NCBI RefSeq assembly: GCF_014208105.1
Contig: NZ_JACHMQ010000001.1
Coordinates: 1,612,001 to 1,676,000, forward strand
From: Actinomadura coerulea
Lineage (GTDB): Bacteria > Actinomycetota > Actinomycetes > Streptosporangiales > Streptosporangiaceae
Direction of reading: 5' to 3'
DNA length: 64,000 nt
Position 1 is the stretch's first letter. Each line of letters starts with the position of its first letter. This document shows, piece after piece, positions 18,141 to 26,400 of the stretch. The notes beneath the pieces were generated by a model. It was given only the letters and a program-made list of their open reading frames with translations. It did no database searches and was not told the DNA's origin. The translations under genes were made by a program, and so were the position numbers.

Positions 18141-18903
18141 TCTGGTCGTAGAGGGGCTGGTAGTTGATCCAGCCGACCAGGTCGTTGCCGATCTGCTCGT
18201 GGGTCAGGACGGCGTTGTCGTGCTCGATCGGGACGACCTGCCCCGCGGCCTTGGCCAGCAGCTGCACCTGGCAGGAGCGCTCCATCGTGATGAACCACCA
18301 CGCGGCGGCGTCCACGGTGTCGCCGACGGTGAGCAGGCCGTGGTTGCGCAGGATCACGGCCTTGTGGCCCCCGAGGGCGGCGGCGATGCGCTTGCCCTCC
18401 TCCAGGTCGGTGACGACGCCGGTGTAGTCGTCGAACAGGCCGTGGTCCTGGTAGAAGGCGCACACGTCCTGCGTGATCGGCTCCAGTTTCTGCCCGAGCG
18501 CGGAGATCGCCCGCCCGTAGGTGGAGTGGCTGTGCGCGGCCGCGACCACGTCCGGGCGCGCCTGGTGCACCTGCGAGTGGATCGCGAACGCCGCCTCGTT
18601 GACCGGGTAGCGGCCCTCGACGACCTTGCCCTCGTGGTTCACCAGGATCAGGTCGCTGACCCGGATGTGCTTGAACGACATGCCGAACGGGTTCACCCAG
18701 AAATGGTCGGTGCGCTCGGGGTCGCGGGCGGTGATGTGCCCGGCCACGCCCTCCTCGAACCCGAACTTGCCGAAGATGCGCAGCGCGGCGGTGAGCCGCT
18801 CCTTGCGGTGCCGGCGCTCGTCCGCGACGTCGTCGAACGTGGGCGGCAGCCGGAAGATCAGGTCGGTCGGCAGCTTCTCCAGGAACTCTTCCTCGTCGGA
18901 CAT
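18109..18903 (-). CDS. Class II aldolase/adducin-family protein
   Basis: A 264-residue class II aldolase fold. The likely metal site is AAHSHSTYGRAISALGQ (paired His) plus a later His in KAVILRNHGLLTVG, and a phosphate/substrate segment is GHITARDPERTDHFWVNPFGM. Many actinobacterial members of this family have unknown substrates. The N-terminal 40 residues (DLIFRLPPTFDDVADERRHRK) are an extension seen in the non-sugar members. The start ATG 18903 follows AAGGAG. It is divergent from a PucR regulator with a perfect operator between them, so it is probably the regulator's target. Confidence 0.82.
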   Translation of the reverse strand: MSDEEEFLEKLPTDLIFRLPPTFDDVADERRHRKERLTAALRIFGKFGFEEGVAGHITARDPERTDHFWVNPFGMSFKHIRVSDLILVNHEGKVVEGRYPVNEAAFAIHSQVHQARPDVVAAAHSHSTYGRAISALGQKLEPITQDVCAFYQDHGLFDDYTGVVTDLEEGKRIAAALGGHKAVILRNHGLLTVGDTVDAAAWWFITMERSCQVQLLAKAAGQVVPIEHDNAVLTHEQIGNDLVGWINYQPLYDQITREQPDLFE

Positions 18904-18991
18904 CGCGTACTCCTTGACTCGTCTCCCGACCACCGAACACCAGGGCCGGCCCTCCCGGCTAGACCGGCGGCGCCCAACGCCCAGGGGCCGG

Positions 18992-19010
18992 GTTGTCCGG
19001 AACGGACAAC
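18992..19010. promoter_or_regulatory. Perfect palindromic operator for the PucR-type regulator
   Basis: GTTGTCCGGAACGGACAAC: 8-bp perfect arms (GTTGTCCG / CGGACAAC) around GAA, in the 126-base gap between the divergent aldolase and PucR genes. A -10 hexamer CACAAT (19018-19023) follows, and its expected transcription start is the A of the regulator's ATG (19030). The operator covers the -35 area, so binding should repress or gate the regulator. Confidence 0.65.
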
Positions 19011-19029
19011 GAGGCCGCACAATGAAGGC

Positions 19030-20178
19030 ATGGAGCCCAGCGCGGACGACCGCTTCCTGCGGTTGCTGATCGAGCACACCGACGACCCGGTGCTGCTGGA
19101 GGCGACGGTCCGCGCCGCCCGCGGCCGGTCGGAGCTGGTGGCCGCGCTCCCGGAGGAGGAGACCAGGCGGCACACCCGCGCCCTGGTCCACGGGGTGCTC
19201 GCCGCGCTGGAGGACGGCGAGCCGAGCGAGGAGGTGCTCGCGGCGGCGGAGCGGCTCGGCTCGGACCGGGCCCGGCAGGGCGTGCCCGTCGCGGCCTTCC
19301 TGGACGGCTTCCAGGCCGGCCGGGCCCACCTCGTCCGGGCGCTCGTCGCCGACGGCCGCCGCCGGGGCGTCCCGGACGCGGCGCTGCTCGACGGCGTGAC
19401 CCGCATCGACGAGATCACCACCGCGCTGGTGCGGCGGATGGTCCACGCGCACCGGGTCGCCGAGCTGGAGATGGCGCGGACCGTCCGCGAGGGGCGCCTC
19501 CAGATGCTCCGGCAGTTGCTGCACGGAGAGTCCGTCCCCGTGCTCGCCCCGCTGGACCCCCGCGCCGCCTACCACTGCGTGGTCTCCGACCTCAGCGACC
19601 CCGCCGTGGCGGGACGGCTGGAGGCGGCGCTGACGGCCGCCGGGCCCGGCCTGTGCGGGCTCGTCGACGGGCGGCTCGCGGCCCTCGTCGCCCGGCTGCC
19701 CGGACCGCGGGAGCCCGCCGCCGGGCCCTCCGGCCCGCTGCTGGTGGCGGCCCCGCCCGCCCGTCCCGGCGAGGTCGCCCCGATGTACGCGCTCGGACGG
19801 CGGGCGCTGCGGGCGGGCGCCGCCGCCGGGCTCGCCGGGATGCGGGAGCTGGCCGACCTCGCGCTGCTCACCGCCACCGAGGCCGAGCCGGAGCTCGGCG
19901 GGCTGCTCGCCGGCGCGCTGCTGGCGGGCCTCGACCCCGGAGAGCCGTTCCACCGGGAACTGGCCGGGACCGCGCTGGCCTACCTCGACCACGGCGGCCG
20001 GATCGAGCCGACGGCCGCGGCGCTGCACGTCCACGGGAACACCGTGAAGTACCGGATCCGCCGCTTCCAGGAGCTGACCGGGCGGCCGCTGTCCGACCCC
20101 GGCGCGGGCGCGGCCGTGTCGCGGACCGCGAACTGGTGGTGGGCCCTGCACCGGTGGCTTGCGCAGTCCGGTGCGTGA
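19030..20178 (+). CDS. PucR-family transcriptional regulator
   Basis: A 382-residue regulator. The N-terminal helical region (about 1-165, FLDGFQAGRAHLVRALVADG, MVHAHRVAELEMARTVREG) resembles the RsbRD-like sensor domain. The middle is variable. The C-terminal PucR HTH_30 domain (about 325-380) shows LAYLDHGGRIEPTAAALHVH and NTVKYRIRRFQELTG, the hallmark of this family. The start ATG 19030 is probably leaderless. It lies divergent from a class II aldolase gene with a perfect palindrome between, which suggests local control. The ligand is unknown. Confidence 0.85.
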   Translation: MEPSADDRFLRLLIEHTDDPVLLEATVRAARGRSELVAALPEEETRRHTRALVHGVLAALEDGEPSEEVLAAAERLGSDRARQGVPVAAFLDGFQAGRAHLVRALVADGRRRGVPDAALLDGVTRIDEITTALVRRMVHAHRVAELEMARTVREGRLQMLRQLLHGESVPVLAPLDPRAAYHCVVSDLSDPAVAGRLEAALTAAGPGLCGLVDGRLAALVARLPGPREPAAGPSGPLLVAAPPARPGEVAPMYALGRRALRAGAAAGLAGMRELADLALLTATEAEPELGGLLAGALLAGLDPGEPFHRELAGTALAYLDHGGRIEPTAAALHVHGNTVKYRIRRFQELTGRPLSDPGAGAAVSRTANWWWALHRWLAQSGA

Positions 20179-20248
20179 AGCGCCGCGGCGGCATGTATCA
20201 ATTGGTGGAGGCGTTCAGCGAGGGGCGCCGGAGAGAACGGAGGAGCCG

Positions 20249-21115
20249 GTGACCGCACCGAGGATCGGCGCCGTGATGTGGCCCATGCGGTCCTGGCCGG
20301 AGGCCGGGGAGCCGTGGCGGCGTGCCGAGGACCTCGGGTTCCGGCACGCGTGGGTGTACGACCACATCGCCTGGCGCGGCACGACGCCCTGGTACGACGC
20401 CTACACCACGCTCGCCGCCGCCGCGGCGGTCACCTCCCGCGTCCGGATCGGCACGCTGGTGACCTCGCCGAACTTCCGGCATCCCGTGCCGACCGCGCAC
20501 GCCATCAAGACCATCGACCACGTGAGCGGCGGGCGCCTGACCGTCGGCGTCGGGGCGGGCGGCACGCGCCGCGCGTCCGACGCCGGGATCCTCGGCGGCG
20601 ACTGGACCCCGGGCGAGCGCGCCTCCCGCTTCGCCGAGTGGGTGGAACTGCTGGACCGCCTGCTGACCGACCCCGAGACCTCCTTCGAGGGCGAGTACTA
20701 CACCGCGCGCGAGGTCGTGCAGGAACCGGGCTGCGTCCAGCGCCCCCGCGTGCCGTTCGTCATCGCGGGGGACGGGCCGCGCGGGATGCGGCTCGCCGCC
20801 CGGTACGGCACCGGCTGGGTGACCAGCGCCCACGGCGAGGGGGACGAGCCGTACGGCATCGTCCGCTCCCGGCTGGAGGCCCTGCGCGCCGCGTGCGACG
20901 CCGAGGGCCGCCGCGTCGACGACCTCGTTCTGCTGACCGGCTTCAACGAGGAGCCCTGGCTGGAGTCGACCGGCGCGTTCGCCGACCTGGCCGGCCGCTA
21001 CGCCGAACTCGGCATCACCGAGATCGCGCTGCACTGGCCCCGCCCCGGCTCGCCGTTCGAGGCGGACATGAAGGTCTTCGAGGCGATCGCCGCCGAGCAC
21101 GGCGAGGCCCGCTGA
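20249..21115 (+). CDS. F420-dependent LLM-class oxidoreductase
   Basis: A 288-residue luciferase-like TIM-barrel protein. It has LGFRHAWVYDHIAWRG, VRIGTLVTSPNFRHPVPTAHAIKTIDHVSGGRLTVGVGAGG (the classic SGGR-VGVG F420/FMN loop) and VPFVIAGDGPRGMRLAARYG. Actinomycetes rich in F420 carry many such reductases, and the substrate cannot be read from sequence. It starts at GTG 20249 after GGAGGAGCC, not at the upstream ATG in the longer ORF. Its TGA shares one base with the ATG of the downstream SMR gene, so the two are coupled. Confidence 0.88.
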   Translation: MTAPRIGAVMWPMRSWPEAGEPWRRAEDLGFRHAWVYDHIAWRGTTPWYDAYTTLAAAAAVTSRVRIGTLVTSPNFRHPVPTAHAIKTIDHVSGGRLTVGVGAGGTRRASDAGILGGDWTPGERASRFAEWVELLDRLLTDPETSFEGEYYTAREVVQEPGCVQRPRVPFVIAGDGPRGMRLAARYGTGWVTSAHGEGDEPYGIVRSRLEALRAACDAEGRRVDDLVLLTGFNEEPWLESTGAFADLAGRYAELGITEIALHWPRPGSPFEADMKVFEAIAAEHGEAR

Positions 21116-21444
21116 TGCCGTTCGTCCTGCTCGGCCTGGCGATCGCCTTCGAGGTCACGGCGACGCTGGCGATGCGCGCCTCCGACGGCTTCACCCGGCT
21201 CGCGCCCTCGCTGATCGTGGTGGCCGGGTACCTGATCTCCTTCGTCTTCATGGCCAAGGCGCTGACGTCGCTGAACGTCGGGCCCGTCTACGCCATCTGG
21301 TCCGCGCTCGGCACGATCGGCGCCTTCGCGGGCGGCGTCCTGCTGTTCGACGAGCCGGTCAAACCGGTGACCATCGCCGGCGCCGTCATCATCGTGCTCG
21401 GCGTCGTCGTGATGAACCTGGGCGGCGGCGTGCACCAGAGCTGA
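21115..21444 (+). CDS. Small multidrug resistance (SMR) efflux protein
   Basis: A 109-residue protein with four hydrophobic helices and the EmrE-type catalytic Glu in helix 1 (LAIAFEVTATLAMRASDGFT). It also has the helix-3/4 GPVYAIWSALGTIGAFAGGVLLFDEP signature. Known family members exchange protons for quaternary cations or guanidinium as an antiparallel dimer. It overlaps the preceding F420 oxidoreductase by one base, so modification and export of a toxic compound could be linked, which is inference. No second SMR partner gene is present. Confidence 0.92.
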   Translation: MPFVLLGLAIAFEVTATLAMRASDGFTRLAPSLIVVAGYLISFVFMAKALTSLNVGPVYAIWSALGTIGAFAGGVLLFDEPVKPVTIAGAVIIVLGVVVMNLGGGVHQS

Positions 21445-21456
21445 CCCGGGGGCCGC

Positions 21457-22311
21457 TCAGGCGGAGGCCCCGGCCGCCGCGGAGGCGCTCCGCCGCTGCG
21501 GCCGTCCGCCGACCAGCTCGGTGGGCGTGCAGCCCGCCAGGGTGCGGAAGTCGCGGTTCAGATGGGCCTGGTCGTAGTAGCCGCAGGTGAACGCGGCCTC
21601 GGCGAGCCCGGCGCCGCCGCGCAGCAGCCCGACGGCGCGCTGGAAGCGCAGCACCCGCGCCATCACCTTGGGCGGCAGCCCGGCCTGCTCCCGGAACCGG
21701 TGGGTCAGGTGCTTGCGGCTCCAGCCGACGTCGGCGGCGAGGTCGGCGACCGACAGGCCGGGATCCCCGTCCAGCAGCCGCCACGCCCGGGCCACCTCCC
21801 GGTCGGGGACCGGGCCGGTGCCGAGGCGGCGCAGCAGGAAGGCGTCCAGGACGGCGAACCGCGCGCCCCAGGTCCGCGCGTCGGCGAGCCGCTCGACCAG
21901 CGTCCGCGCCTCCCGGCCCAGCAGGTCGGGCAGGTCGGCGGCGGTGTTGGTGAGCCGCGCCATCGGGACGCCGAGCAGCGTGTAGGCGCCGAGCGGCGTC
22001 ACGTCGAGCTGGATGCCGCGCTGCCCGCCGGGGCTGAGGTACAGGCCGTGGCCGTCGTGCATCCCCGCGACGAACGACCCGTACGCGCGGTCGCGTACCC
22101 CCGGGTCGGGGACCTCCAGATGGAGCGGCGGGCCCAGGTTGAGGATCACCACGGTGGTGCGGGCGGGGAGGGTCCTCATCCGGGACGGCACCGCCTCCGT
22201 CTCCCAGTAGCCGTCGTAGGAGCGAAGGAACGGGCGCAGCGCGGGGTGGGGGCGGGCACGCGCCAGGCACCAGCCGCCCCGGTCGCTGAACTCGACCGGC
22301 CTGTCGCTCAT
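21457..22311 (-). CDS. AraC-family transcriptional regulator
   Basis: A 284-residue regulator. The N-terminal about 150 residues form a cupin-like sensor (HPALRPFLRSYDGYWETE, TTVVILNLGPPLHLE). The C-terminal pair of HTH motifs (about 180-270) includes LSVADLAADVGWSRKHLTHRFREQAGLPPKVMAR and AEAAFTCGYYDQAHLNRDFRTLAGCTPTEL. The start ATG 22311 begins immediately after an inverted repeat. It converges on the SMR gene 12 bases away and may control that operon or the gene upstream of it. Confidence 0.85.
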   Translation of the reverse strand: MSDRPVEFSDRGGWCLARARPHPALRPFLRSYDGYWETEAVPSRMRTLPARTTVVILNLGPPLHLEVPDPGVRDRAYGSFVAGMHDGHGLYLSPGGQRGIQLDVTPLGAYTLLGVPMARLTNTAADLPDLLGREARTLVERLADARTWGARFAVLDAFLLRRLGTGPVPDREVARAWRLLDGDPGLSVADLAADVGWSRKHLTHRFREQAGLPPKVMARVLRFQRAVGLLRGGAGLAEAAFTCGYYDQAHLNRDFRTLAGCTPTELVGGRPQRRSASAAAGASA

Positions 22312-22336
22312 GGTGCCAGTCCTACCACGTGGCACC
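22312..22336. promoter_or_regulatory. Inverted repeat at the AraC gene start
   Basis: GGTGCCA (22312-22318) and TGGCACC (22330-22336), 7-bp arms 11 bases apart, enclosing the palindrome CCACGTGG. It lies between the stop of the upstream gene and the start of the AraC gene. It may be an operator or an RNA hairpin that limits translation. Confidence 0.35.
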
Positions 22337-22347
22337 GACAGGACGGA

Positions 22348-23097
22348 CTACTCGTACATCTGCCCGCAGACCGCGATGCGGGCCAGGTCGGCCCAGCTCA
22401 TCGTGGTGATCGTGCGGACATAGGAGCGCGCAGGCGGCTCGCCGGGGCCGGCCGGCAGCGGCACGCGGGCGCCGTCGTCCGCGTCCCACCCGCCGAGGCT
22501 GCCCGCCACGGCGCACTCCAGGTAGGTCGCCGGGTCGAAGTTGTACCAGCGGGCCGGGGTGGCGCGGGCGCCCGAGCCCGGCGGCCGGGGCGCCTCCACG
22601 CCGAACCGGGCCCGCGGGCCCGGGGGAGCGGCCAGGAAGTCCTCCAGGTCGGCGATCTGGGAGAGCAGGACGCGCTCCCAGTCGGCGTACCCCTCCGGCC
22701 GGTCCCCGGGCAGCGACAGGTCCTTGCCGCTCCAGGCGGGATCGAAGGCGGCGGGCGGCGTGGCGGCGGCCGCCGCGAACACCGCCGCCACGTCGTCGGG
22801 TTCCAGCCGCGCCCGGTCGGCGAGCACGGCGCCGACCTTCCACAGCGAGCGCAGGAACGCCGACAGCGACCAGGAGGCCGCCCTCGCCTCCTGCCCCAGC
22901 TGGAGGAACACCAGGTACAGGTCGCGGTTGGTGCGCACGGCGGGGCCCGGCGGGCCGTCCACCCAGTACGTCTGCCCGTGCCGGGCGCCGCTCTCCAGGA
23001 CCATGGCCTGGGCCAGTGCGGAGACGCGGGAGTCGTGCGCCGCGACGCGGAAGACGTTGCCGAGGTCGTCCTGCCGCATGACGTCCCAGGTGTGCAT
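22348..23097 (-). CDS. Conserved actinobacterial protein of unknown function
   Basis: A 249-residue protein beginning MHTWDVMRQDDLGNVFRVAA at ATG 23097, 4 bases after GGAGGACCC; the longer ORF adds a non-conserved leader. The first 60 residues (RVSALAQAMVLESGARHGQTYWVDGPPG) look like a small alpha/beta domain with a KQxYW-like motif. The rest is Ala/Pro-rich with WYNFDPATYLECAVAGSLGGWD near residue 190. There are no membrane segments or recognised catalytic motif. It resembles hypothetical proteins of Streptomyces. It is followed 36 bases later by the AraC gene on the same strand. Confidence 0.7.
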   Translation of the reverse strand: MHTWDVMRQDDLGNVFRVAAHDSRVSALAQAMVLESGARHGQTYWVDGPPGPAVRTNRDLYLVFLQLGQEARAASWSLSAFLRSLWKVGAVLADRARLEPDDVAAVFAAAAATPPAAFDPAWSGKDLSLPGDRPEGYADWERVLLSQIADLEDFLAAPPGPRARFGVEAPRPPGSGARATPARWYNFDPATYLECAVAGSLGGWDADDGARVPLPAGPGEPPARSYVRTITTMSWADLARIAVCGQMYE

Positions 23098-23151
23098 CCG
23101 GGTCCTCCAGGGTCGGTGCGGTGATCCACGCCCCCCGTCCGGAGAGTGTCC

Positions 23152-23190
23152 CACGTCCGGCGGAGGCCCGCCGGGCCCCCGCCGGACGTG
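23152..23190 (-). terminator. Terminator of the aldehyde dehydrogenase gene
   Basis: CACGTCCGGCGG / CCGCCGGACGTG, a perfect 12-bp stem with a 15-base loop that can itself pair. It begins one base beyond the stop codon of the leftward gene. Confidence 0.7.
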
Positions 23191-23191
23191 C

Positions 23192-24601
23192 TCAGCCCTT
23201 CGAGCGGTGGATCACCTGGAGCTCGGTGAACCCGTACAGGCCCCACGGGCCGTTCTCCACGCCGACGCCGCTCCACTTGAAGCCGCCGAACGGCTGATGG
23301 GGGGCGAGGGCCAGGTGGGTGTTGACCCACGCGGTGCCGCACTCCAGCCGCCCGGCGACCTCCGCGGCGCGGTCGGCGTCGGCTCCCCACACCGATCCGG
23401 ACAGCCCGAAGTGGGTGCCGTTGGCGCGCGCGACGGCGTCCTCCAGGTCGGTGTACTTGATGATCGGCAGTGCGGGGCCGAACTGCTCCTCGTCCACGAT
23501 CCGGGCGCCGTCGGGGACGTCGGCGAGGATCGTCGGCTCGAAGAAGTAGCCGGGCCCGTCCATCGGCCCGCCGCCCGCCGCCGCGCGGGCGCCGCCCGCG
23601 AGCGCGTCGGCGACCAGCTCGCCGACCCGCTCGTACTGCGGCCGGTTGTTGATCGGCCCGTACTGGACGCCCTCGTCCATCCCGTTGCCGACCCGCGCGG
23701 CCCGGGCCCGCTCTGCGAGGGCGTCCACCACGTCCCCGTAGAGCGCCTCGGGGACGTACACGCGCTTGATCGCCGAGCAGACCTGCCCGTTGTTCTGGAA
23801 CGCGGCGCCGAACAGCCGGTCGGCGACCGCGGCCGGGTCGGCGTCGTCGAGCAGGATCGCGGGGTCGTTGCCGCCGAGCTCCAGCGTGACGCGCTTGAGG
23901 TCGGGCGCCGCCGCGGCCGCGACCCGCTTGCCGGTCGCGACGCTGCCGGTGAAGCTGATCTTGCGGGGGGTCTGGTGCCCGGTCATCCAGGCGCCGAGCC
24001 CGTCGCCGCCGGTGACGACGTTCAGCACGCCCGGCGGCAGGACGTCGCGCAGCACCTCGCCGAGCTTCAGGCTGGACAGCGGGGTGAACGGGGACGGCTT
24101 GAGCACCATCGTGTTGCCCGCGAGCAGCGCCGGGGCCAGCTTCCAGACCGCCAGGAGCAGCGGGTAGTTCCACGGTGTGATCGCGGCGACCACGCCCATC
24201 GGGCGGCGCACGACCTCCACCCGGGCATGGGCGTCGTCCTGGATGACCTCGCGGGGCAGTTCGAGGTCGGCGAAGTACTTCAGCCACACGCCCGCGCCGA
24301 CGACCTCCATGGTCGCGTCGGCCAGGGGCTTGCCCTGCTCCAGCGTGAGGATCCGGCCGATCTCCTCGGACCTGGCGAACATGACCTCGGCCGCCGCGAG
24401 CAGGGCCTTGCGGCGCGCGGCCTCGTCGCGGCGCCATCCGGTGAAGGCGGCCTGGGCCGAGGCCATCGCCGCGTCGAGCTGCTCCCGGGACGCGTCCGGC
24501 GCCTGCTCGGCCACCTCGCCGGTCGCCGGATCGATCACGCCGAAGGTGCCGGGCGCCGCCACGGCCCGGCCGTCGATGGTCATCGAGAAGTTCTCCGACA
24601 C
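23192..24601 (-). CDS. Aldehyde dehydrogenase family protein
   Basis: A 469-residue NAD(P)-dependent aldehyde dehydrogenase. The visible motifs are PWNYPLLLAVWKLAPALLAGN (Asn of the oxyanion hole), VLKPSPFTP, FTGSVATGKRV, LELGGNDPAIL (general-base Glu), NNGQVCSAIKRVYVP (catalytic Cys) and EQFGPALPIIKY. The start GTG 24601 follows GGAGGATCCAG. It resembles betaine-aldehyde / gamma-aminobutyraldehyde dehydrogenases, but specificity cannot be read from these motifs. It is monocistronic, with a terminator downstream. Confidence 0.9.
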   Translation of the reverse strand: MSENFSMTIDGRAVAAPGTFGVIDPATGEVAEQAPDASREQLDAAMASAQAAFTGWRRDEAARRKALLAAAEVMFARSEEIGRILTLEQGKPLADATMEVVGAGVWLKYFADLELPREVIQDDAHARVEVVRRPMGVVAAITPWNYPLLLAVWKLAPALLAGNTMVLKPSPFTPLSSLKLGEVLRDVLPPGVLNVVTGGDGLGAWMTGHQTPRKISFTGSVATGKRVAAAAAPDLKRVTLELGGNDPAILLDDADPAAVADRLFGAAFQNNGQVCSAIKRVYVPEALYGDVVDALAERARAARVGNGMDEGVQYGPINNRPQYERVGELVADALAGGARAAAGGGPMDGPGYFFEPTILADVPDGARIVDEEQFGPALPIIKYTDLEDAVARANGTHFGLSGSVWGADADRAAEVAGRLECGTAWVNTHLALAPHQPFGGFKWSGVGVENGPWGLYGFTELQVIHRSKG

Positions 24602-24795
24602 CTGGATCCTCCGCTCACGGGATTACCGAACGGGATTCAGTATTCACCCTCGGCGCCCTCCTGACGAGAGCGGCCGGGGTGCCCCGGCGGGGCGGGCGGC
24701 CCGGGACCGGCGGCGGCGACATGACCGGTTCCGCTCGACCACCGCGACCCCCGGGGACGGTCTACAGGTTCCTGAACGGCTGACCCCGGACGGCG

Positions 24796-24829
24796 ACGGG
24801 CGCCCCCGCGATCCCGCGGGGGCGCCCGT
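24796..24829 (-). terminator. Strong hairpin terminator
   Basis: A perfect 15-bp stem (ACGGGCGCCCCCGCG and its complement) with loop ATCC. It lies 11 bases past the stop of the leftward gene at 24840 and would insulate it from the aldehyde dehydrogenase promoter. Confidence 0.75.
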
Positions 24830-24839
24830 TTCGAGGGGG

Positions 24840-25505
24840 TCAGGCGGCGAAGATGCGGTCCAGCAGGTCGCGGTAGCCGCGCAGCGCCAGCCGGAGGCGC
24901 TCGGTGTCGGCGGCCTCGCCGCCGTCCAATGCCTCGGTGAGCGTCCGCCGGTGCGCGGCCAGCGCGCGCCCGAGGGCGTCGACCGCCTCGGAGGCCAGGC
25001 CGTCCGCCTTGCGCACCGACTCGCCGGGGTCGTCGACGAAGGCGGCCTGGACCTCGTGCCACCGCTCCCGGAACCGCTCGGCCTCGGCCGAGGCGATCAG
25101 CTTCTCCTGAACGCCGCCGGACGCGGTGCCGGGGGCGCCGGGGGCCGCGCCCTGCCGCTGCGGAGCGGCATGCCGGGGCTCCCCGCCCTGGACGGGGGTA
25201 CCGATGGGGTCGGTGTCCCGGCTGGAGGCCTTGACCTGGTTGGCCTCCTGGCTCGGGGTCTTGATCGCGCCCGCGTCCTTGACGGGGGTCCTGGCGCGGT
25301 CCGTGCCGCGGTGGGCCGGAACCGCGTCGGGGACCGTGTCGGGCACGGTCTCCGGCGCCTGCCCGCCGGGGGCGGCCGGGGCGGCTCCGGCGACGTGCCG
25401 GTCGTCGGTGGTCCCGGGTTCCGCCGTCCCCGCGGCGCGTGCGCGCTCGCCGGTGAGCGGCCCGGCGGCCGCGGGCGCTCCGGTCTCGGGTCGCCTGTGC
25501 TCCAT
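24840..25505 (-). CDS. Unknown protein, paralogue of the adjacent membrane-anchored protein
   Basis: A 221-residue protein. The first about 120 residues are low-complexity Pro/Ala/Gly/Thr with VPDTVPDAVPAHRGTD and similar repeats, likely disordered. The last about 85 residues form a helical module (RFRERWHEVQAAFVDDPGES VRKADGLASEAVDALG). That module matches the middle of the protein encoded just upstream (YREQWVRVQERFVDAPEAA VEQADQLV). The start ATG 25505 is 4 bases after the upstream stop, so the two form an operon. The shared FVDxP-xx-V-xxAD signature suggests duplication. Function unknown. Confidence 0.65.
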   Translation of the reverse strand: MEHRRPETGAPAAAGPLTGERARAAGTAEPGTTDDRHVAGAAPAAPGGQAPETVPDTVPDAVPAHRGTDRARTPVKDAGAIKTPSQEANQVKASSRDTDPIGTPVQGGEPRHAAPQRQGAAPGAPGTASGGVQEKLIASAEAERFRERWHEVQAAFVDDPGESVRKADGLASEAVDALGRALAAHRRTLTEALDGGEAADTERLRLALRGYRDLLDRIFAA

Positions 25506-25509
25506 CGGG

Positions 25510-26220
25510 TCAGCTCCTCATGGTTCGGTCGTCGCCGCGGTGCCCGGCGGGCGGGCCGGCGGGCGCGGCGGTGTGCTCGGCGGCGTGTTCGTCGGTGCGC
25601 TCCGCGGCGTGCCGCTCGGTGTGCGGAGCGGCGTGCCTGGCGGGGTTCCCCGTGGTGCGCTCCTCGCCCCTGCCGGGGTGGGCCTCGCCGTGCGGGGCGA
25701 GCAGCTCCTCGAACAGGGCGCGGTAGTGGACCATGGCCTGGCGCAGGTCCTCGGTGGAGGCCTCCTTGGTGGCGGCCTTCCCGCTGATGGTGTGGGCCCG
25801 CCGGTAGTGGTCCAGCGTGCGGCCGTGCTCGACCGACAGGTGGGCGACCTTCTCCTCGAAGCCGTGCGTCGGGTAACCGCGCTCGCCCATCACCACCGTG
25901 ACGAGCTGGTCGGCCTGCTCGACCGCCGCCTCGGGGGCGTCGACGAAGCGTTCCTGGACGCGGACCCACTGCTCGCGGTACTCCTCGCGGCGCCGGGGAT
26001 CGAGGTCGCGCAGCTCCAGCTCCTGGTGCCGCTCCTCGCGGGAGCGCAGCTCCCGCTCGGCGGCCGCGCGGCCGCCCTGGCGCTCCAGGACCCGGTCGTA
26101 CTCGGGGCCGAACCGCCGCCTGAGCCGCGCCGTGCGGGACCGGGTCATGGCGAGGTACCCGGCCGCGGCGAGAACGGCGACGACCACCAGGGCGACGACG
26201 ACCCAAATCGCGGTCGACAT
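25510..26220 (-). CDS. Membrane-anchored protein with helical module and His-rich tail
   Basis: A 236-residue protein starting at ATG 26220 after GTTGGAGGAAACA; the longer ORF is spurious. It has an N-terminal transmembrane helix (about 4-25, AIWVVVALVVVAVLAAAGYL) and a charged helical region with REERHQELELRDLDPRRREEY. The module YREQWVRVQERFVDAPEAAVE is shared with the downstream protein. The last 60 residues are rich in His, Ala, Thr and Glu (ERHAAERTDEHAAEHTAAPA). Topology suggests a cytoplasmic bulk anchored to the membrane. The family is seen in actinomycetes but has no known function. Confidence 0.7.
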   Translation of the reverse strand: MSTAIWVVVALVVVAVLAAAGYLAMTRSRTARLRRRFGPEYDRVLERQGGRAAAERELRSREERHQELELRDLDPRRREEYREQWVRVQERFVDAPEAAVEQADQLVTVVMGERGYPTHGFEEKVAHLSVEHGRTLDHYRRAHTISGKAATKEASTEDLRQAMVHYRALFEELLAPHGEAHPGRGEERTTGNPARHAAPHTERHAAERTDEHAAEHTAAPAGPPAGHRGDDRTMRS

Positions 26221-26400
26221 TGTTTCCTCCAACTGCTGTCGGATCGAATGAGACCGCGATGCCCAGCCAAAGGCGTTCAAAACGAACCACCATAAAACGG
26301 TACGGATTTCCTGCGGCGTCCCCGGCCCCCGTGTTCTGATTGGGGCGCTACCGGAACCCCGCGCCCCGCGGCGGGCGCGTTCGAATGGATGTGATGCGCG

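Noticed and set aside
24637..25062. Leftward ORF in the gap after the aldehyde dehydrogenase gene
   Set aside because: It is Arg/Gly-rich, crosses a strong terminator hairpin and overlaps the paralogue gene; it is a shadow frame.
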